From NCBI GenBank assembly GCA_913060865.1, contig CAJXTU010000001.1, positions 248,001 to 312,000 of the forward strand: 64,000 bases of DNA. The letters run 5' to 3'. This document shows positions 18,079-26,655 of the stretch, one piece after another. The translations under genes were made by a program, and so were the position numbers. The first letter of the stretch is position 1. Each line of letters starts with the position of its first letter. Source of the stretch: an uncultured Cycloclasticus sp. GTDB taxonomy: Bacteria; Pseudomonadota; Gammaproteobacteria; Methylococcales; Cycloclasticaceae. The notes beneath the pieces were generated by a model, which worked only from the letters and a program-made list of their open reading frames with translations, did not search any database and was not told where the DNA came from.

Positions 18079-20082
18079 TTAGTTTAGTAAGCTTTTCATA
18101 AGGGCTAGGCTTTCCTGGCCCTTTTTCTTTTGTTCCTCAGGGTTTTTCTTATTGACAGCTGCCCAGTCTAAATCCTCAATCGGTAGTTCGGTTAAAAAAC
18201 GACTTGGTTCGGTTGAGGAGACGTCTCCATATTTTTTTCGCTGAGCACAATAACTAAAGGTGAGTTGCTGTTGAGCTCTGGTAATGCCCACGTAAGCTAG
18301 TCGTCGTTCTTCTTCTATTTGTTCGGTATCAATGCTGTTTTGATGAGGCAAAATACCTTCTTCCATACCAATTAAGTAAACGTAAGGGAACTCTAGCCCT
18401 TTTGCAGCATGTAAGGTCATGAGTTTTATTTGATCTGTTTTTTCTTCTTCCTCATTTCGTTCCAGGCTATCGAGCAGCATCATGCGAGAGACAATGTCAC
18501 CTAAGCTCCGTTCTTCTTGTGATTTTTTAGCACTATTTTCAATCCACTTAATCAGTTCTAGTACATTGTTTATTTTACGTTCAGCCTGCTTGTCACTATT
18601 TGCATGGGCTTTAATCCAGTCGTAATACTCGATGTGTTGAACCATCTCGTGAAGTATGGCAATAGGGTCTTCTTGTTGAGTCCTGTCTGATAGAGCAACA
18701 ATCCAGTCGCAAAAAGAGCGCAGTTTATGATAAGTCCGTTCGTTTAGCTGTTGTTCAAGCCCTATTTCGAAGCAAGCATCGAACAAACTGATGTGGCGAT
18801 TGTTAGCGTAAAGGGCTAGTTTTTCGACTGTACTGGTACCAATTTCTCGGCGAGGTGTATTAATAACGCGCAGAAAGGCGCTGTTGTCATCCGGGTTAAT
18901 AAGCAGTTTGATATAACAGAGTGTGTCTTTTATTTCTGCATGCGAGAAAAACGAAGTGCCGCCGCTGATGGCATAAGGTAATGATAGCTCTCGCAAACTT
19001 TTTTCTAACAGCCGTGCTTGGTGGTTGCTTCGGTAGAGAATGGCAAAGTCGGCGTTATTAGCGCGGTGTTTAAATTTTATGCGGGAAATTTCAGCCGCGA
19101 TTTGTTGTGCCTCCGAAAACTCATCTTTGCATTTGATGACGTTAATTTTTTCGTCACTTTTGATGTTGCTCCACAGATTTTTTTCATATAAATGTGGGTT
19201 GTTACTAATAAGTTGGTTGGCTGCTTTTAGAATACGCTGATTAGACCGATAGTTTTGTTCTAACTTAATGATATCTAGCCGTGGAAAATCCTTTTTGAGT
19301 GTAAACAGGTTTTCTGGATTAGCGCCTCGCCAAGCATAAATGGACTGGTCGTCATCACCAACGACGGTGAACTGCCCGACGGAGCCAACTAAATGCTTAA
19401 AGAATTCGTATTGAGTGGTATTGGTGTCTTGATACTCATCGAGTAAAAGGTAACGGGTGCTATTTTGCCATTTTTCTAATACCGACGGGTGTTCATTGAA
19501 TAGAACCAGCGGTGTAAGGATTAAGTCATCAAAGTCCACGGCGTTACACACGCGGTTATATTGCTGATATTGCTCATATAATGCAGCGGCAAATTGTTGC
19601 TGAGCATCTTCGGCTAAAGACATGGCTTGAGCTGGCAAAATGGCTTGGTTCTTCCAATCAGATATTTGCCATGAAAGGGGCGATATTTGAGCCTTGTCTA
19701 ACTGATGCTGACTGTTTTCTAGGATATCTTGTAGCACCTTATATTTGTCTTGTTCATCTAAGATGCTGATGTTCTTTTTAAGCCCCAGTGTTTGATATTC
19801 CTTACGAATAATATCTAGGCCTAAGGAATGAAACGTTGATATGCGAATGCCTTTTGTTTTTTTTGTTGAGCAAAGCTTATCAACACGTGAGCGCATTTCT
19901 CTTGCCGCTTTATTAGTAAATGTAACGGCGGTAATATGTTTCGCCTCAACGCCAGTGCTAATGAGGTGTGAAATTTTTTCGGTAATGACGCGAGTTTTTC
20001 CGCTGCCAGCGCCCGCAATGACTAATAAAGGGGTGTCTGTCGTAATAACAGCTTTTTGTTGCTCAGGATTTAATTTGGGCAC
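18079..20082 (-). CDS. rep: ATP-dependent DNA helicase Rep
   Basis: Superfamily 1A helicase, 667 residues, close to the length of E. coli Rep (about 670). It has the N-terminal LNPEQQKAV Q-motif, Walker A AGAGSGKTRV near residue 25, TFTNKAAREM, the ISTFHSLGLDII segment that favours Rep over UvrD, DEYQDTN, GDDDQSIYAWRGA, LEQNYRSN, and the C-terminal MTLHAAKGLEF and VGITRAQ motifs. Rep clears proteins ahead of the replication fork and helps restart. The start codon is GTG. It faces cytochrome c5 tail to tail and is followed, reading leftward from comM, by a 71-bp gap. Confidence 0.95.
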   Translation of the reverse strand: MPKLNPEQQKAVITTDTPLLVIAGAGSGKTRVITEKISHLISTGVEAKHITAVTFTNKAAREMRSRVDKLCSTKKTKGIRISTFHSLGLDIIRKEYQTLGLKKNISILDEQDKYKVLQDILENSQHQLDKAQISPLSWQISDWKNQAILPAQAMSLAEDAQQQFAAALYEQYQQYNRVCNAVDFDDLILTPLVLFNEHPSVLEKWQNSTRYLLLDEYQDTNTTQYEFFKHLVGSVGQFTVVGDDDQSIYAWRGANPENLFTLKKDFPRLDIIKLEQNYRSNQRILKAANQLISNNPHLYEKNLWSNIKSDEKINVIKCKDEFSEAQQIAAEISRIKFKHRANNADFAILYRSNHQARLLEKSLRELSLPYAISGGTSFFSHAEIKDTLCYIKLLINPDDNSAFLRVINTPRREIGTSTVEKLALYANNRHISLFDACFEIGLEQQLNERTYHKLRSFCDWIVALSDRTQQEDPIAILHEMVQHIEYYDWIKAHANSDKQAERKINNVLELIKWIENSAKKSQEERSLGDIVSRMMLLDSLERNEEEEKTDQIKLMTLHAAKGLEFPYVYLIGMEEGILPHQNSIDTEQIEEERRLAYVGITRAQQQLTFSYCAQRKKYGDVSSTEPSRFLTELPIEDLDWAAVNKKNPEEQKKKGQESLALMKSLLN

Positions 20083-20153
20083 AGCGACTCGAAAGGTTAG
20101 TTTGGTAACGAATTTTACTCGTTCTGTCTGATCTTTTCAGAGCTTTTAGTGGT

Positions 20154-21668
20154 TTACCCGATGCGTTTATCCATGCGGCGGTAGCTAAGTGCTTCAGTTA
20201 GGTGGTGGCGTTGGATATTGGTTTGATTGTCCATGTCGGCTATTGTGCGAGAGACACGTAAAATTCGATGATAAGCGCGATGTGAGAGACCTAGTTTTTC
20301 GATGGCTTGCTCTAATAAATGGTGATCTTCATCACTTATATGACAATGTTGTTTGATTTGAGCGGTTGTTAAGAGATGATTTGGCTGACTTTGCCGGGCC
20401 AGTGCTTGTTGTTGAGATAGTTGTACTCTCTTGGCAATATTAGCGCTGCTTTCTTCGCCCCCAGTAGAGCCTTTTCGAAGCATTTCAGTTGATATCCTAG
20501 GTACTTCGATATGCATATCAATTCGATCAAGCAAAGGGCCAGATATTTTGTTGCGGTAGCGTGCAATTTGCGGCGGAGTGCACCGGCATCTTTGGGAGAC
20601 ATCGCCTAAGTAACCGCACGGGCATGGATTCATCGCGGCAATGAGTTGGAATTGGGCCGGAAAATCAGTTTGGTGATTGGCACGTGAGATCGATATCGTT
20701 CCGTTTTCAATCGGTTCGCGAAGTACCTCTAAAACCTTGCGGTCGAACTCCGGTAATTCATCAAGAAACAAAACCCCATGGTGTGCGAGCGAAACCTCTC
20801 CAGGTTTAGGTGGGTTACCGCCACCAACTAATGCAACAGCTGATGCGGTGTGATGCGGGGACCTGAAAGGGGGTATTTGCCATTGTTGAATGTTAATGCT
20901 GTGCTGGCTTATTGAATAAATGGAGGCTGTTTCAATGGCTTCTTGTTCATTAAGAATAGGCAAAATGCTGGGTAATCGCGCTGCGAGCATAGATTTACCG
21001 GTACCAGGTGGGCCCAGCATGAGTAAACTGTGGCGCCCAGCGGCCGCAATTTCTAATGCGCGTTTTGTGTGTTGTTGTCCATGCACGTCAGAAAAGTCAG
21101 TTTTTACGTTAGTAGTTTTACTTAATTGATTTGCTGGGGCAACAATAGGCAAGGCTTGTTGCCCACGAAGGTGCGCACAAACGGCGAGTAGGTGTGGAGC
21201 GCCCAAAATATCAACACTAGAAATGAGCGACGCTTCGTGCTGATTCGGCATGGGTAAACAAAGCGTACGTTTGTCAGCTCCGCAAGCAATAGCAGAGGGT
21301 AATGCACCTTGAATAGCTCGTAGTTCGCCACCGAGGGATAATTCGCCAAGAAATTCGTATTGCGCAATGTCTTTAGTGGGGATTTGACCTGAGGCGGCTA
21401 GAATACTAAGTGCTATAGGGAGGTCAAGCCGCCCACCTTCTTTAGGTAAGTCTGCGGGTGCTAAGTTGATGGTAATGCGTTTTGCGGGGAACTCAAATTG
21501 ACAGTTAATAATAGCGCTGCGGACACGGTCCTTACTTTCTTTAACGGCAGCTTCAGGAAGGCCAACAATATTTAGGCTAGGTAATCCATTAGCAAGGTGC
21601 GCCTCAACGGTAACGAGTGGTGCATTAATACCAGAAGAAGAGCGTGTATATATAGTAGCAAGTGACAT
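20154..21668 (-). CDS. comM: YifB/ComM family Mg-chelatase-like AAA+ ATPase
   Basis: Hexameric branch-migration helicase that helps integrate foreign DNA during natural transformation in several gammaproteobacteria. The 504-residue protein shows the N-terminal Lon-like ChlI domain (GLPSLNIVGLPEAAVKESKDRVRSAI), Walker A GPPGTGKSMLAARLP near 220, FRSPHHTASAVALVGGG, Walker B GVLFLDELPEF, the cysteine-rich MNPCPCGYLGD element near 350, and the C-terminal Mg_chelatase_C segment ending SYRRMDKRIG. It is full length. It lies downstream of ubiK on the minus strand, with 48 bp between them, a common gammaproteobacterial arrangement. Confidence 0.95.
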   Translation of the reverse strand: MSLATIYTRSSSGINAPLVTVEAHLANGLPSLNIVGLPEAAVKESKDRVRSAIINCQFEFPAKRITINLAPADLPKEGGRLDLPIALSILAASGQIPTKDIAQYEFLGELSLGGELRAIQGALPSAIACGADKRTLCLPMPNQHEASLISSVDILGAPHLLAVCAHLRGQQALPIVAPANQLSKTTNVKTDFSDVHGQQHTKRALEIAAAGRHSLLMLGPPGTGKSMLAARLPSILPILNEQEAIETASIYSISQHSINIQQWQIPPFRSPHHTASAVALVGGGNPPKPGEVSLAHHGVLFLDELPEFDRKVLEVLREPIENGTISISRANHQTDFPAQFQLIAAMNPCPCGYLGDVSQRCRCTPPQIARYRNKISGPLLDRIDMHIEVPRISTEMLRKGSTGGEESSANIAKRVQLSQQQALARQSQPNHLLTTAQIKQHCHISDEDHHLLEQAIEKLGLSHRAYHRILRVSRTIADMDNQTNIQRHHLTEALSYRRMDKRIG

Positions 21669-21716
21669 GGTGGAATCCTTTCCTTTGTAGTCATGGTGTT
21701 AAAGAAGGGTATCTTA

Positions 21717-21959
21717 TTATTTTTTGGTGCTTAGCTCAGTGAGTAATTTTTCAAGCTCTTCGAGCTTTTCGCGTGTTCGAAGCAGTACTGCATTTTGTGT
21801 ATCAAATTCTTCGCGTGTGACTAAGTCTAATTTAGTAAATTGTTGTTGTAAGATCAATTTAAAGTTCTTCTCAGCTTCATCCTTAAAACTGGAGAGGCTT
21901 TGAGGTAAATGGCCGCTTAGCGACTGCGCGAGGCTTTCAATAACGTTTGCATTAATCAT
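21717..21959 (-). CDS. ubiK: ubiquinone biosynthesis accessory factor UbiK
   Basis: A small membrane-fusogenic coiled-coil protein (BMFP/YqiC family), 80 residues from the ATG at MINAN. The N-terminal amphipathic part INANVIESLAQSLSGHLP is followed by a LVTREEFDTQNAVLLRTREKLEELEKLLTEL coiled coil at about 44-76, both family hallmarks. UbiK works with UbiJ as an accessory factor of aerobic ubiquinone synthesis. A TTG four codons earlier would add MSKP, but neither start has a strong ribosome site and ATG is preferred. It is upstream of comM on the same strand and diverges from the porin gene. Confidence 0.88.
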   Translation of the reverse strand: MINANVIESLAQSLSGHLPQSLSSFKDEAEKNFKLILQQQFTKLDLVTREEFDTQNAVLLRTREKLEELEKLLTELSTKK

Positions 21960-21996
21960 GGGTTTGCTCAAGGTTTGTTAGTGGGATAAGCTTTAT

Positions 21997-22013
21997 TGCA
22001 CCAATTTGATGCA
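21997..22013. promoter_or_regulatory. NtrC-type palindrome upstream of the porin gene
   Basis: TGCACCAATTTGATGCA is an imperfect 17-bp palindrome matching the NtrC consensus GCACCA-N3-TGGTGC with one mismatch. It lies about 160 bp before the porin start and 40 bp before ubiK. No sigma-54 promoter with correct GG-N10-GC spacing is seen between it and the porin gene; the nearest candidate has N11. Confidence 0.6.
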
Positions 22014-22174
22014 ATAAAAAGTAAATTAGGTTGTTGTTAGTGCATTTTTGTTGTTTTTTATTAAATAAAAAGTAGGTTTTATGCTAATCTATCTGTCATG
22101 AACGTTAGCCTTATCTCGTACTTAAAGAGTAAGGGGATATGATCAATAAGTTTAACAACAAATAAGGAAAGAAA

Positions 22175-22831
22175 ATGAAATTATTACAAACAACGGCAGT
22201 AGCAGGTTTATTAGTAGCGTCGAGTGCGGCAAGTGCTTTAGAGTTAAGCGGTAATGTTGCTTTAACATCTGATTACATCTGGCGTGGTATTTCACAAACA
22301 GACGGTGCCCCAGCTATTCAAGGTGGATTTGATGCTGATTTAGGTAACGGCGTATACGCGGGTGTTTGGGCGTCTAATGTTGATTTTGGTGATGATACCA
22401 GTATTGAAACTGACCTGTACGCTGGTTGGGCTGGCGAGTTTAATGGTGTTGGTGTTGATGTGGGTTATATTCACTATCATTATTCAACTGAAGGTTACCA
22501 GTTAGATGAGTTATATGCTGGTGTGTCATTTGGCCCTGCAAGCTTAACGTTTTACTACGATTTAGGTTTGGCTGAAGATGAGCTAGGTAACTACACAGAT
22601 CTTGGTTTAGACCTTGGTGAGTATAATGGTGTTGCATTCTCAGCGCATGCTGGCTTCTACGATGTTGATAGTAAAGCAGGCGGCGATGATTATTGGGACT
22701 ATAAATTAGCGGCCTCAACTTCAATGTTTAGCGTTGATTGGGAATTGGCGTTGACTGGAACTGATGAAAATGTATCAGACGGTGATGCGGCTGATGAAGC
22801 GGTGGTATTAACAGTTTCTAAGTCTCTATAA
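22175..22831 (+). CDS. TorF family putative porin
   Basis: An outer-membrane beta-barrel protein of 218 residues from the Gcw_chp/TorF family. A signal peptide runs to about residue 21 (AASA/LELSG). The mature start, LSGNVALTSDYIWRGISQTDGAPAIQGGFD, is the family signature, and the rest alternates short amphipathic strands rich in Gly, Asp, Tyr and Trp. A ribosome site AAGGAAAG precedes the ATG. Members often sit beside P-II and Amt genes, as here, which suggests a role in outer-membrane passage of small nitrogen compounds; the substrate is not established. An NtrC-type site lies upstream and a strong terminator follows. Confidence 0.85.
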   Translation: MKLLQTTAVAGLLVASSAASALELSGNVALTSDYIWRGISQTDGAPAIQGGFDADLGNGVYAGVWASNVDFGDDTSIETDLYAGWAGEFNGVGVDVGYIHYHYSTEGYQLDELYAGVSFGPASLTFYYDLGLAEDELGNYTDLGLDLGEYNGVAFSAHAGFYDVDSKAGGDDYWDYKLAASTSMFSVDWELALTGTDENVSDGDAADEAVVLTVSKSL

Positions 22832-22895
22832 GGTTGAAGTAGGCAGAGGGTTTCCTTGCTGCTTATAGGTTAAAGCAACTCAATCGCTTTAAGAG

Positions 22896-22921
22896 CGCCC
22901 CTCAACGAGGGGCGTTTTTTT
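22896..22921 (+). terminator. rho-independent terminator after the porin gene
   Basis: Stem CGCCCCT/AGGGGCG with loop CAACG followed by seven T. It separates porin transcription from the glnK promoter region. Confidence 0.9.
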
Positions 22922-22965
22922 ATGCGTGATAATAATATAACGGCGAATGTTGCTGAGGGAAAATC

Positions 22966-22980
22966 GCACCAATCTGGTGC
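22966..22980. promoter_or_regulatory. perfect NtrC-type site upstream of glnK
   Basis: GCACCAATCTGGTGC matches the NtrC binding consensus (GCACCA-N3-TGGTGC) exactly. It lies about 110 bp before the start point expected from the sigma-54 promoter at 23056, a normal distance for an NtrC enhancer. Confidence 0.8.
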
Positions 22981-23055
22981 TCAATTATATAGGCAATATC
23001 GTTGAGTAGAGGTTTAATTTATTTAACTACTTGATATTTAAGATAATTATATGTT

Positions 23056-23073
23056 TGGCATATAGTATGCATT
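23056..23073 (+). promoter_or_regulatory. sigma-54 promoter of glnK-amtB
   Basis: TGGCATATAGTATGCATT carries the -24 GG (23057-23058) and -12 GC (23069-23070) with the required ten bases between. Expected transcription start is near 23082, 36 bp before glnK. Together with the upstream NtrC site it indicates induction under nitrogen limitation. Confidence 0.75.
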
Positions 23074-23108
23074 AATAAATGCGTCAATAAGACGAATTTT
23101 AGAAATAA

Positions 23109-23456
<348 letters not shown>

Positions 23457-23481
23457 TTTAAAATAATTGGAGGATCTCATC

Positions 23482-24762
23482 GTGGATCAAATACTAGAGT
23501 TACAATATGCGCTAGATACATTTTATTTCTTAATGTGTGGTGCGCTTGTTATGTGGATGGCAGCAGGCTTCTCAATGTTAGAAGCGGGCCTTGTCCGTTC
23601 AAAAAATACAGCAGAAATCTTAACTAAGAACGTGGCGTTATTTGCAGTTTCTTGCATCATGTACTTAGTTTATGGATATGAAATTATGTACGGCGGTGGT
23701 GCAATGCTGAGCGGTATTGAGCTAGATGGCGCTGCAACGGCCGATGCGTTAACAGCGACGGTGCTAGCAGAGTCAAAAGAAGCTGGCTTTGATGGTGGCT
23801 CGGTTTATTCAAATGCATCGGACTTCTTTTTCCAAGTTGTGTTCGTTGCAACAGCAATGTCTATTGTTTCGGGCGCGGTTGCTGAGCGTATGAAACTTTG
23901 GTCATTCCTTGCCTTTGCAGTAGTCATGACGGGTGTTATCTACCCGATGGAAGGCTCATGGACATGGAATGGTGCTGATGTTTTTGGCATGTATAACCTA
24001 GGTGACCTTGGCTTTTCAGATTTTGCTGGCTCGGGCATTGTTCATATGGCTGGTGCTGCTGCTGCTTTAGCAGGTGTTTTATTGCTAGGCGCTCGTAAAG
24101 GTAAATATGGTGCCAATGGTGAAATTCACCCTATTCCAGGTGCAAACTTGCCGTTAGCAACATTAGGTACATTTATTTTATGGATGGGTTGGTTTGGTTT
24201 TAACGGTGGATCTGTGTTGAAACTAGGTGATATCGCCAGTGCTAACTCAGTAGCGATGGTTTTCTTGAACACCAATGCGGCGGCAGCAGGTGGTGCAATG
24301 GCGTCATTAATTGTTGCTCGTTTGATGTTTGGTAAAGCTGATTTAACCATGTTGTTAAACGGTGCGTTAGCAGGTCTTGTGGCTATTACGGCTGAACCTT
24401 CAACCCCTACGGCTCTTCAAGCGACCTTATTTGGTGCTGCGGGTGGTGTATTGGTTGTGCTATCAATTGTTGGGTTAGATAAACTTAAAATTGATGATCC
24501 TGTTGGAGCAATTTCAGTCCATGGTACATGTGGTTTGTTAGGCCTTTTATTGGTGCCGCTAACAAATGATGGTTCTAGCTTTTCTGGTCAATTGATTGGC
24601 GCAGCGACCATCTTTGGTTGGGTATTCGTCACCAGCTTCGTTGTTTGGGGTGTTCTGAAAGCGATAATGGGTATTCGAGTAACAGCAGAAGAAGAGTACG
24701 AAGGTGTCGACCTTAGTGAGTGTGGTATGGAGGCATACCCAGAGTTTATGAATAAATCATAG
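23482..24762 (+). CDS. amtB: ammonium transporter Amt
   Basis: Trimeric inner-membrane ammonium channel, 426 residues, about eleven helices. Start chosen at the GTG eight bases after GGAGG; a TTG five codons upstream lies over the ribosome site. Key elements are the FSMLEAGLVRSKN segment, IYPMEGSWTWN, the first pore His in DFAGSGIVHMAGAAAAL, WFGFNGGS, and the second pore His in VHGTCGLLG. The C-terminal tail VTAEEEYEGVDLSECGMEAYPEF is the region that signals between subunits and contacts GlnK. There is no extra signal peptide region. Second gene of the glnK-amtB operon. Confidence 0.95.
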   Translation: MDQILELQYALDTFYFLMCGALVMWMAAGFSMLEAGLVRSKNTAEILTKNVALFAVSCIMYLVYGYEIMYGGGAMLSGIELDGAATADALTATVLAESKEAGFDGGSVYSNASDFFFQVVFVATAMSIVSGAVAERMKLWSFLAFAVVMTGVIYPMEGSWTWNGADVFGMYNLGDLGFSDFAGSGIVHMAGAAAALAGVLLLGARKGKYGANGEIHPIPGANLPLATLGTFILWMGWFGFNGGSVLKLGDIASANSVAMVFLNTNAAAAGGAMASLIVARLMFGKADLTMLLNGALAGLVAITAEPSTPTALQATLFGAAGGVLVVLSIVGLDKLKIDDPVGAISVHGTCGLLGLLLVPLTNDGSSFSGQLIGAATIFGWVFVTSFVVWGVLKAIMGIRVTAEEEYEGVDLSECGMEAYPEFMNKS

Positions 24763-24776
24763 ACTGTATTAAGTAT

Positions 24777-24805
24777 AAAAAATGGGCGCTTAGGCGCCCA
24801 TTTTT
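24777..24805. terminator. bidirectional terminator between amtB and purC
   Basis: ATGGGCGC and GCGCCCAT form an 8-bp stem around TTAG, with A residues before and five T after. It serves the convergent amtB and purC genes. Confidence 0.88.
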
Positions 24806-24822
24806 ACGTTTACGTAGGAAGT

Positions 24823-25713
24823 TTATTCAGTTAACAATGTTTGAACTTCGCGGTATTTGGCAGCCGTTTTGTCCGTTATTTCCGTTGGTAAGCTAGGCCC
24901 GGGGTTTGTTTTGTCCCAGTCTAGCGTTTCTAAATAGTCACGAACAATTTGTTTATCGAAGCTCGCTGGGCTGGTGCCTACTTGATATTCTTTTGCATCC
25001 CAAAAGCGTGATGAGTCGGGTGTTAGTACTTCGTCGATAAGGTGTAAAACGCCGTCATTATCGAGGCCGAATTCAAATTTTGTATCAGCAATAATGATGT
25101 TACGTTCTAGTGCATATTTAGCAGCCGTTGTGTACAAGGTTAAGCTAATGTCACGTACTTGCTTGGCTAAATCTTCACCTAATAACTGAATGGTTTCTTG
25201 GTAAGAGATGTTTTCATCGTGATCGCCAACCGCAGCCTTAGTTGATGGTGTGAAGATGGGCTCGGGGAGTTGCGAGGCCTGCTGTAAATCTTCAGCTAAC
25301 TGAATGCCGCAAACCTGCCCAGTTTTTTGGTAGTCTTTCCAACCTGAGCCGATGAGGTAACCACGAACGATAGCTTCGATAGGCAAAGGCTTTAATTTTT
25401 TGACAATAATGCCGCGTTTTTCAAGACGTTCGCAATCTTGCTTATTATCGAGAACTTGGTCGAGTGTTAAGTCTGATAGTTGGTTTGGAATAAGGTCTGA
25501 AAGCTTTTCAAACCAAAAGTTAGAGACTTCGTTTAGCACAATGCCCTTGCCTGGAATGGGATCGGGTAGAATAACATCGAAGGCAGACAAGCGATCTGTG
25601 GTGACAATCAGCATGTGTTTGTCGTCAATATCGTAAATGTCACGAACTTTTCCCTTATGAATAAGTGGTAGGCTGTTTAGGTTCGCGTCGAGTAAGGAAG
25701 CTGGAATAGTCAT
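24823..25713 (-). CDS. purC: phosphoribosylaminoimidazole-succinocarboxamide synthase
   Basis: SAICAR synthase of purine synthesis: joins aspartate to CAIR using ATP. At 296 residues it is the longer, ADE1-like form rather than the about 237-residue E. coli form. Motifs include [13 protein letters not shown], the [20 protein letters not shown] loop, [20 protein letters not shown], and [14 protein letters not shown] near residue 230. It is a single gene, convergent with amtB and divergent from djlA. Confidence 0.95.
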   Translation of the reverse strand: MTIPASLLDANLNSLPLIHKGKVRDIYDIDDKHMLIVTTDRLSAFDVILPDPIPGKGIVLNEVSNFWFEKLSDLIPNQLSDLTLDQVLDNKQDCERLEKRGIIVKKLKPLPIEAIVRGYLIGSGWKDYQKTGQVCGIQLAEDLQQASQLPEPIFTPSTKAAVGDHDENISYQETIQLLGEDLAKQVRDISLTLYTTAAKYALERNIIIADTKFEFGLDNDGVLHLIDEVLTPDSSRFWDAKEYQVGTSPASFDKQIVRDYLETLDWDKTNPGPSLPTEITDKTAAKYREVQTLLTE

Positions 25714-25791
25714 TTGTTATGTTATAGGTAATAAAAAAGCTGCTAATGATCTAATTTTATTAATAATTTTGCAAGTAAAAGGTGTTGAACG

Positions 25792-26568
25792 ATGAGATGG
25801 ACGGGTAAATTACTGGGTGGAGTGTTTGGTTATATGGCATTTGGTACGCTAGGTGCGCTACTGGGTGTCTATATTGGTCATAAGTTTGATACCGGTATGG
25901 CGCAAAACCCGTTCGACCCAGCACGCCAGCAGCGAATTAAAAAAACGTTTTTTAAATCGACGTTTGCCATTATGGGCCATATTGCTAAGGCAGATGGGCA
26001 GGTTTCGCAGGAAGAAATACAAATGGCGAAAAGAGTCATGGCTCAAATGGAGCTGTCTGCGAGTATGCAAAATGAGGCGATTGCGGAATTTAATCGTGGT
26101 AAAGGGGATGGCTTTAACTTAGATGCCGAGTTGGAGGAGTTTAAGCAAGCGTGTCAGCATCAGAAAAATTTAATTCGAATGTTTATTGAAGTGCAGCTTC
26201 AAGCAGCGTTTGCAGATGGTGTGCTGGATGATACAGAAGATGAGATTCTTCAGCATATTTGTGGGCGTTTAGGTATTCCGCAGTTTGCCTATGAGCAGTT
26301 GAAACGTATGTTAGGTGCTAGCCAACGGCGTGGAACACATCAGCAAAGTAGGTCTACACCTGAAGAGGCGTATGCCATTTTGGGCGTGAGCGAATCGGCC
26401 AGTGATGCGGAGGTTAAAAAAGCGTACAGGCGTCTTATTAGTCAGCACCACCCTGATAAGTTGGTTTCAAAAGGTCTGCCCGATGAAATGATGAAAATTG
26501 CAAAAGAAAAGACGCAGCAAATCACTGAGGCTTACGATACCATCAGAGAAATGCGTAAGCAGGCTTGA
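25792..26568 (+). CDS. djlA: co-chaperone DjlA
   Basis: Membrane-anchored J-domain partner of DnaK, 258 residues. An N-terminal glycine-rich helix (LLGGVFGYMAFGTLGALLGVYIGH, about 7-30) is followed by a TerB-like helical domain (about 45-180, with AKADGQVSQEEI and AFADGVLDDTEDEIL) and a C-terminal J domain (about 195-258) with the HPD motif at residues 220-222 and the usual AYAILGVSESASDAEVKKAYRRL start. The GT-rich N-terminal helix is typical of DjlA dimerisation. It lies alone between purC and the GGDEF-EAL gene. Confidence 0.93.
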   Translation: MRWTGKLLGGVFGYMAFGTLGALLGVYIGHKFDTGMAQNPFDPARQQRIKKTFFKSTFAIMGHIAKADGQVSQEEIQMAKRVMAQMELSASMQNEAIAEFNRGKGDGFNLDAELEEFKQACQHQKNLIRMFIEVQLQAAFADGVLDDTEDEILQHICGRLGIPQFAYEQLKRMLGASQRRGTHQQSRSTPEEAYAILGVSESASDAEVKKAYRRLISQHHPDKLVSKGLPDEMMKIAKEKTQQITEAYDTIREMRKQA

Positions 26569-26655
26569 GAATTTTAAAATTTGGTCTATATTTACAGATG
26601 TAAGGTATTAATTAATAAGGATTTGCTAGGGATTAGCTAAGGGCTCAAACTTTTT

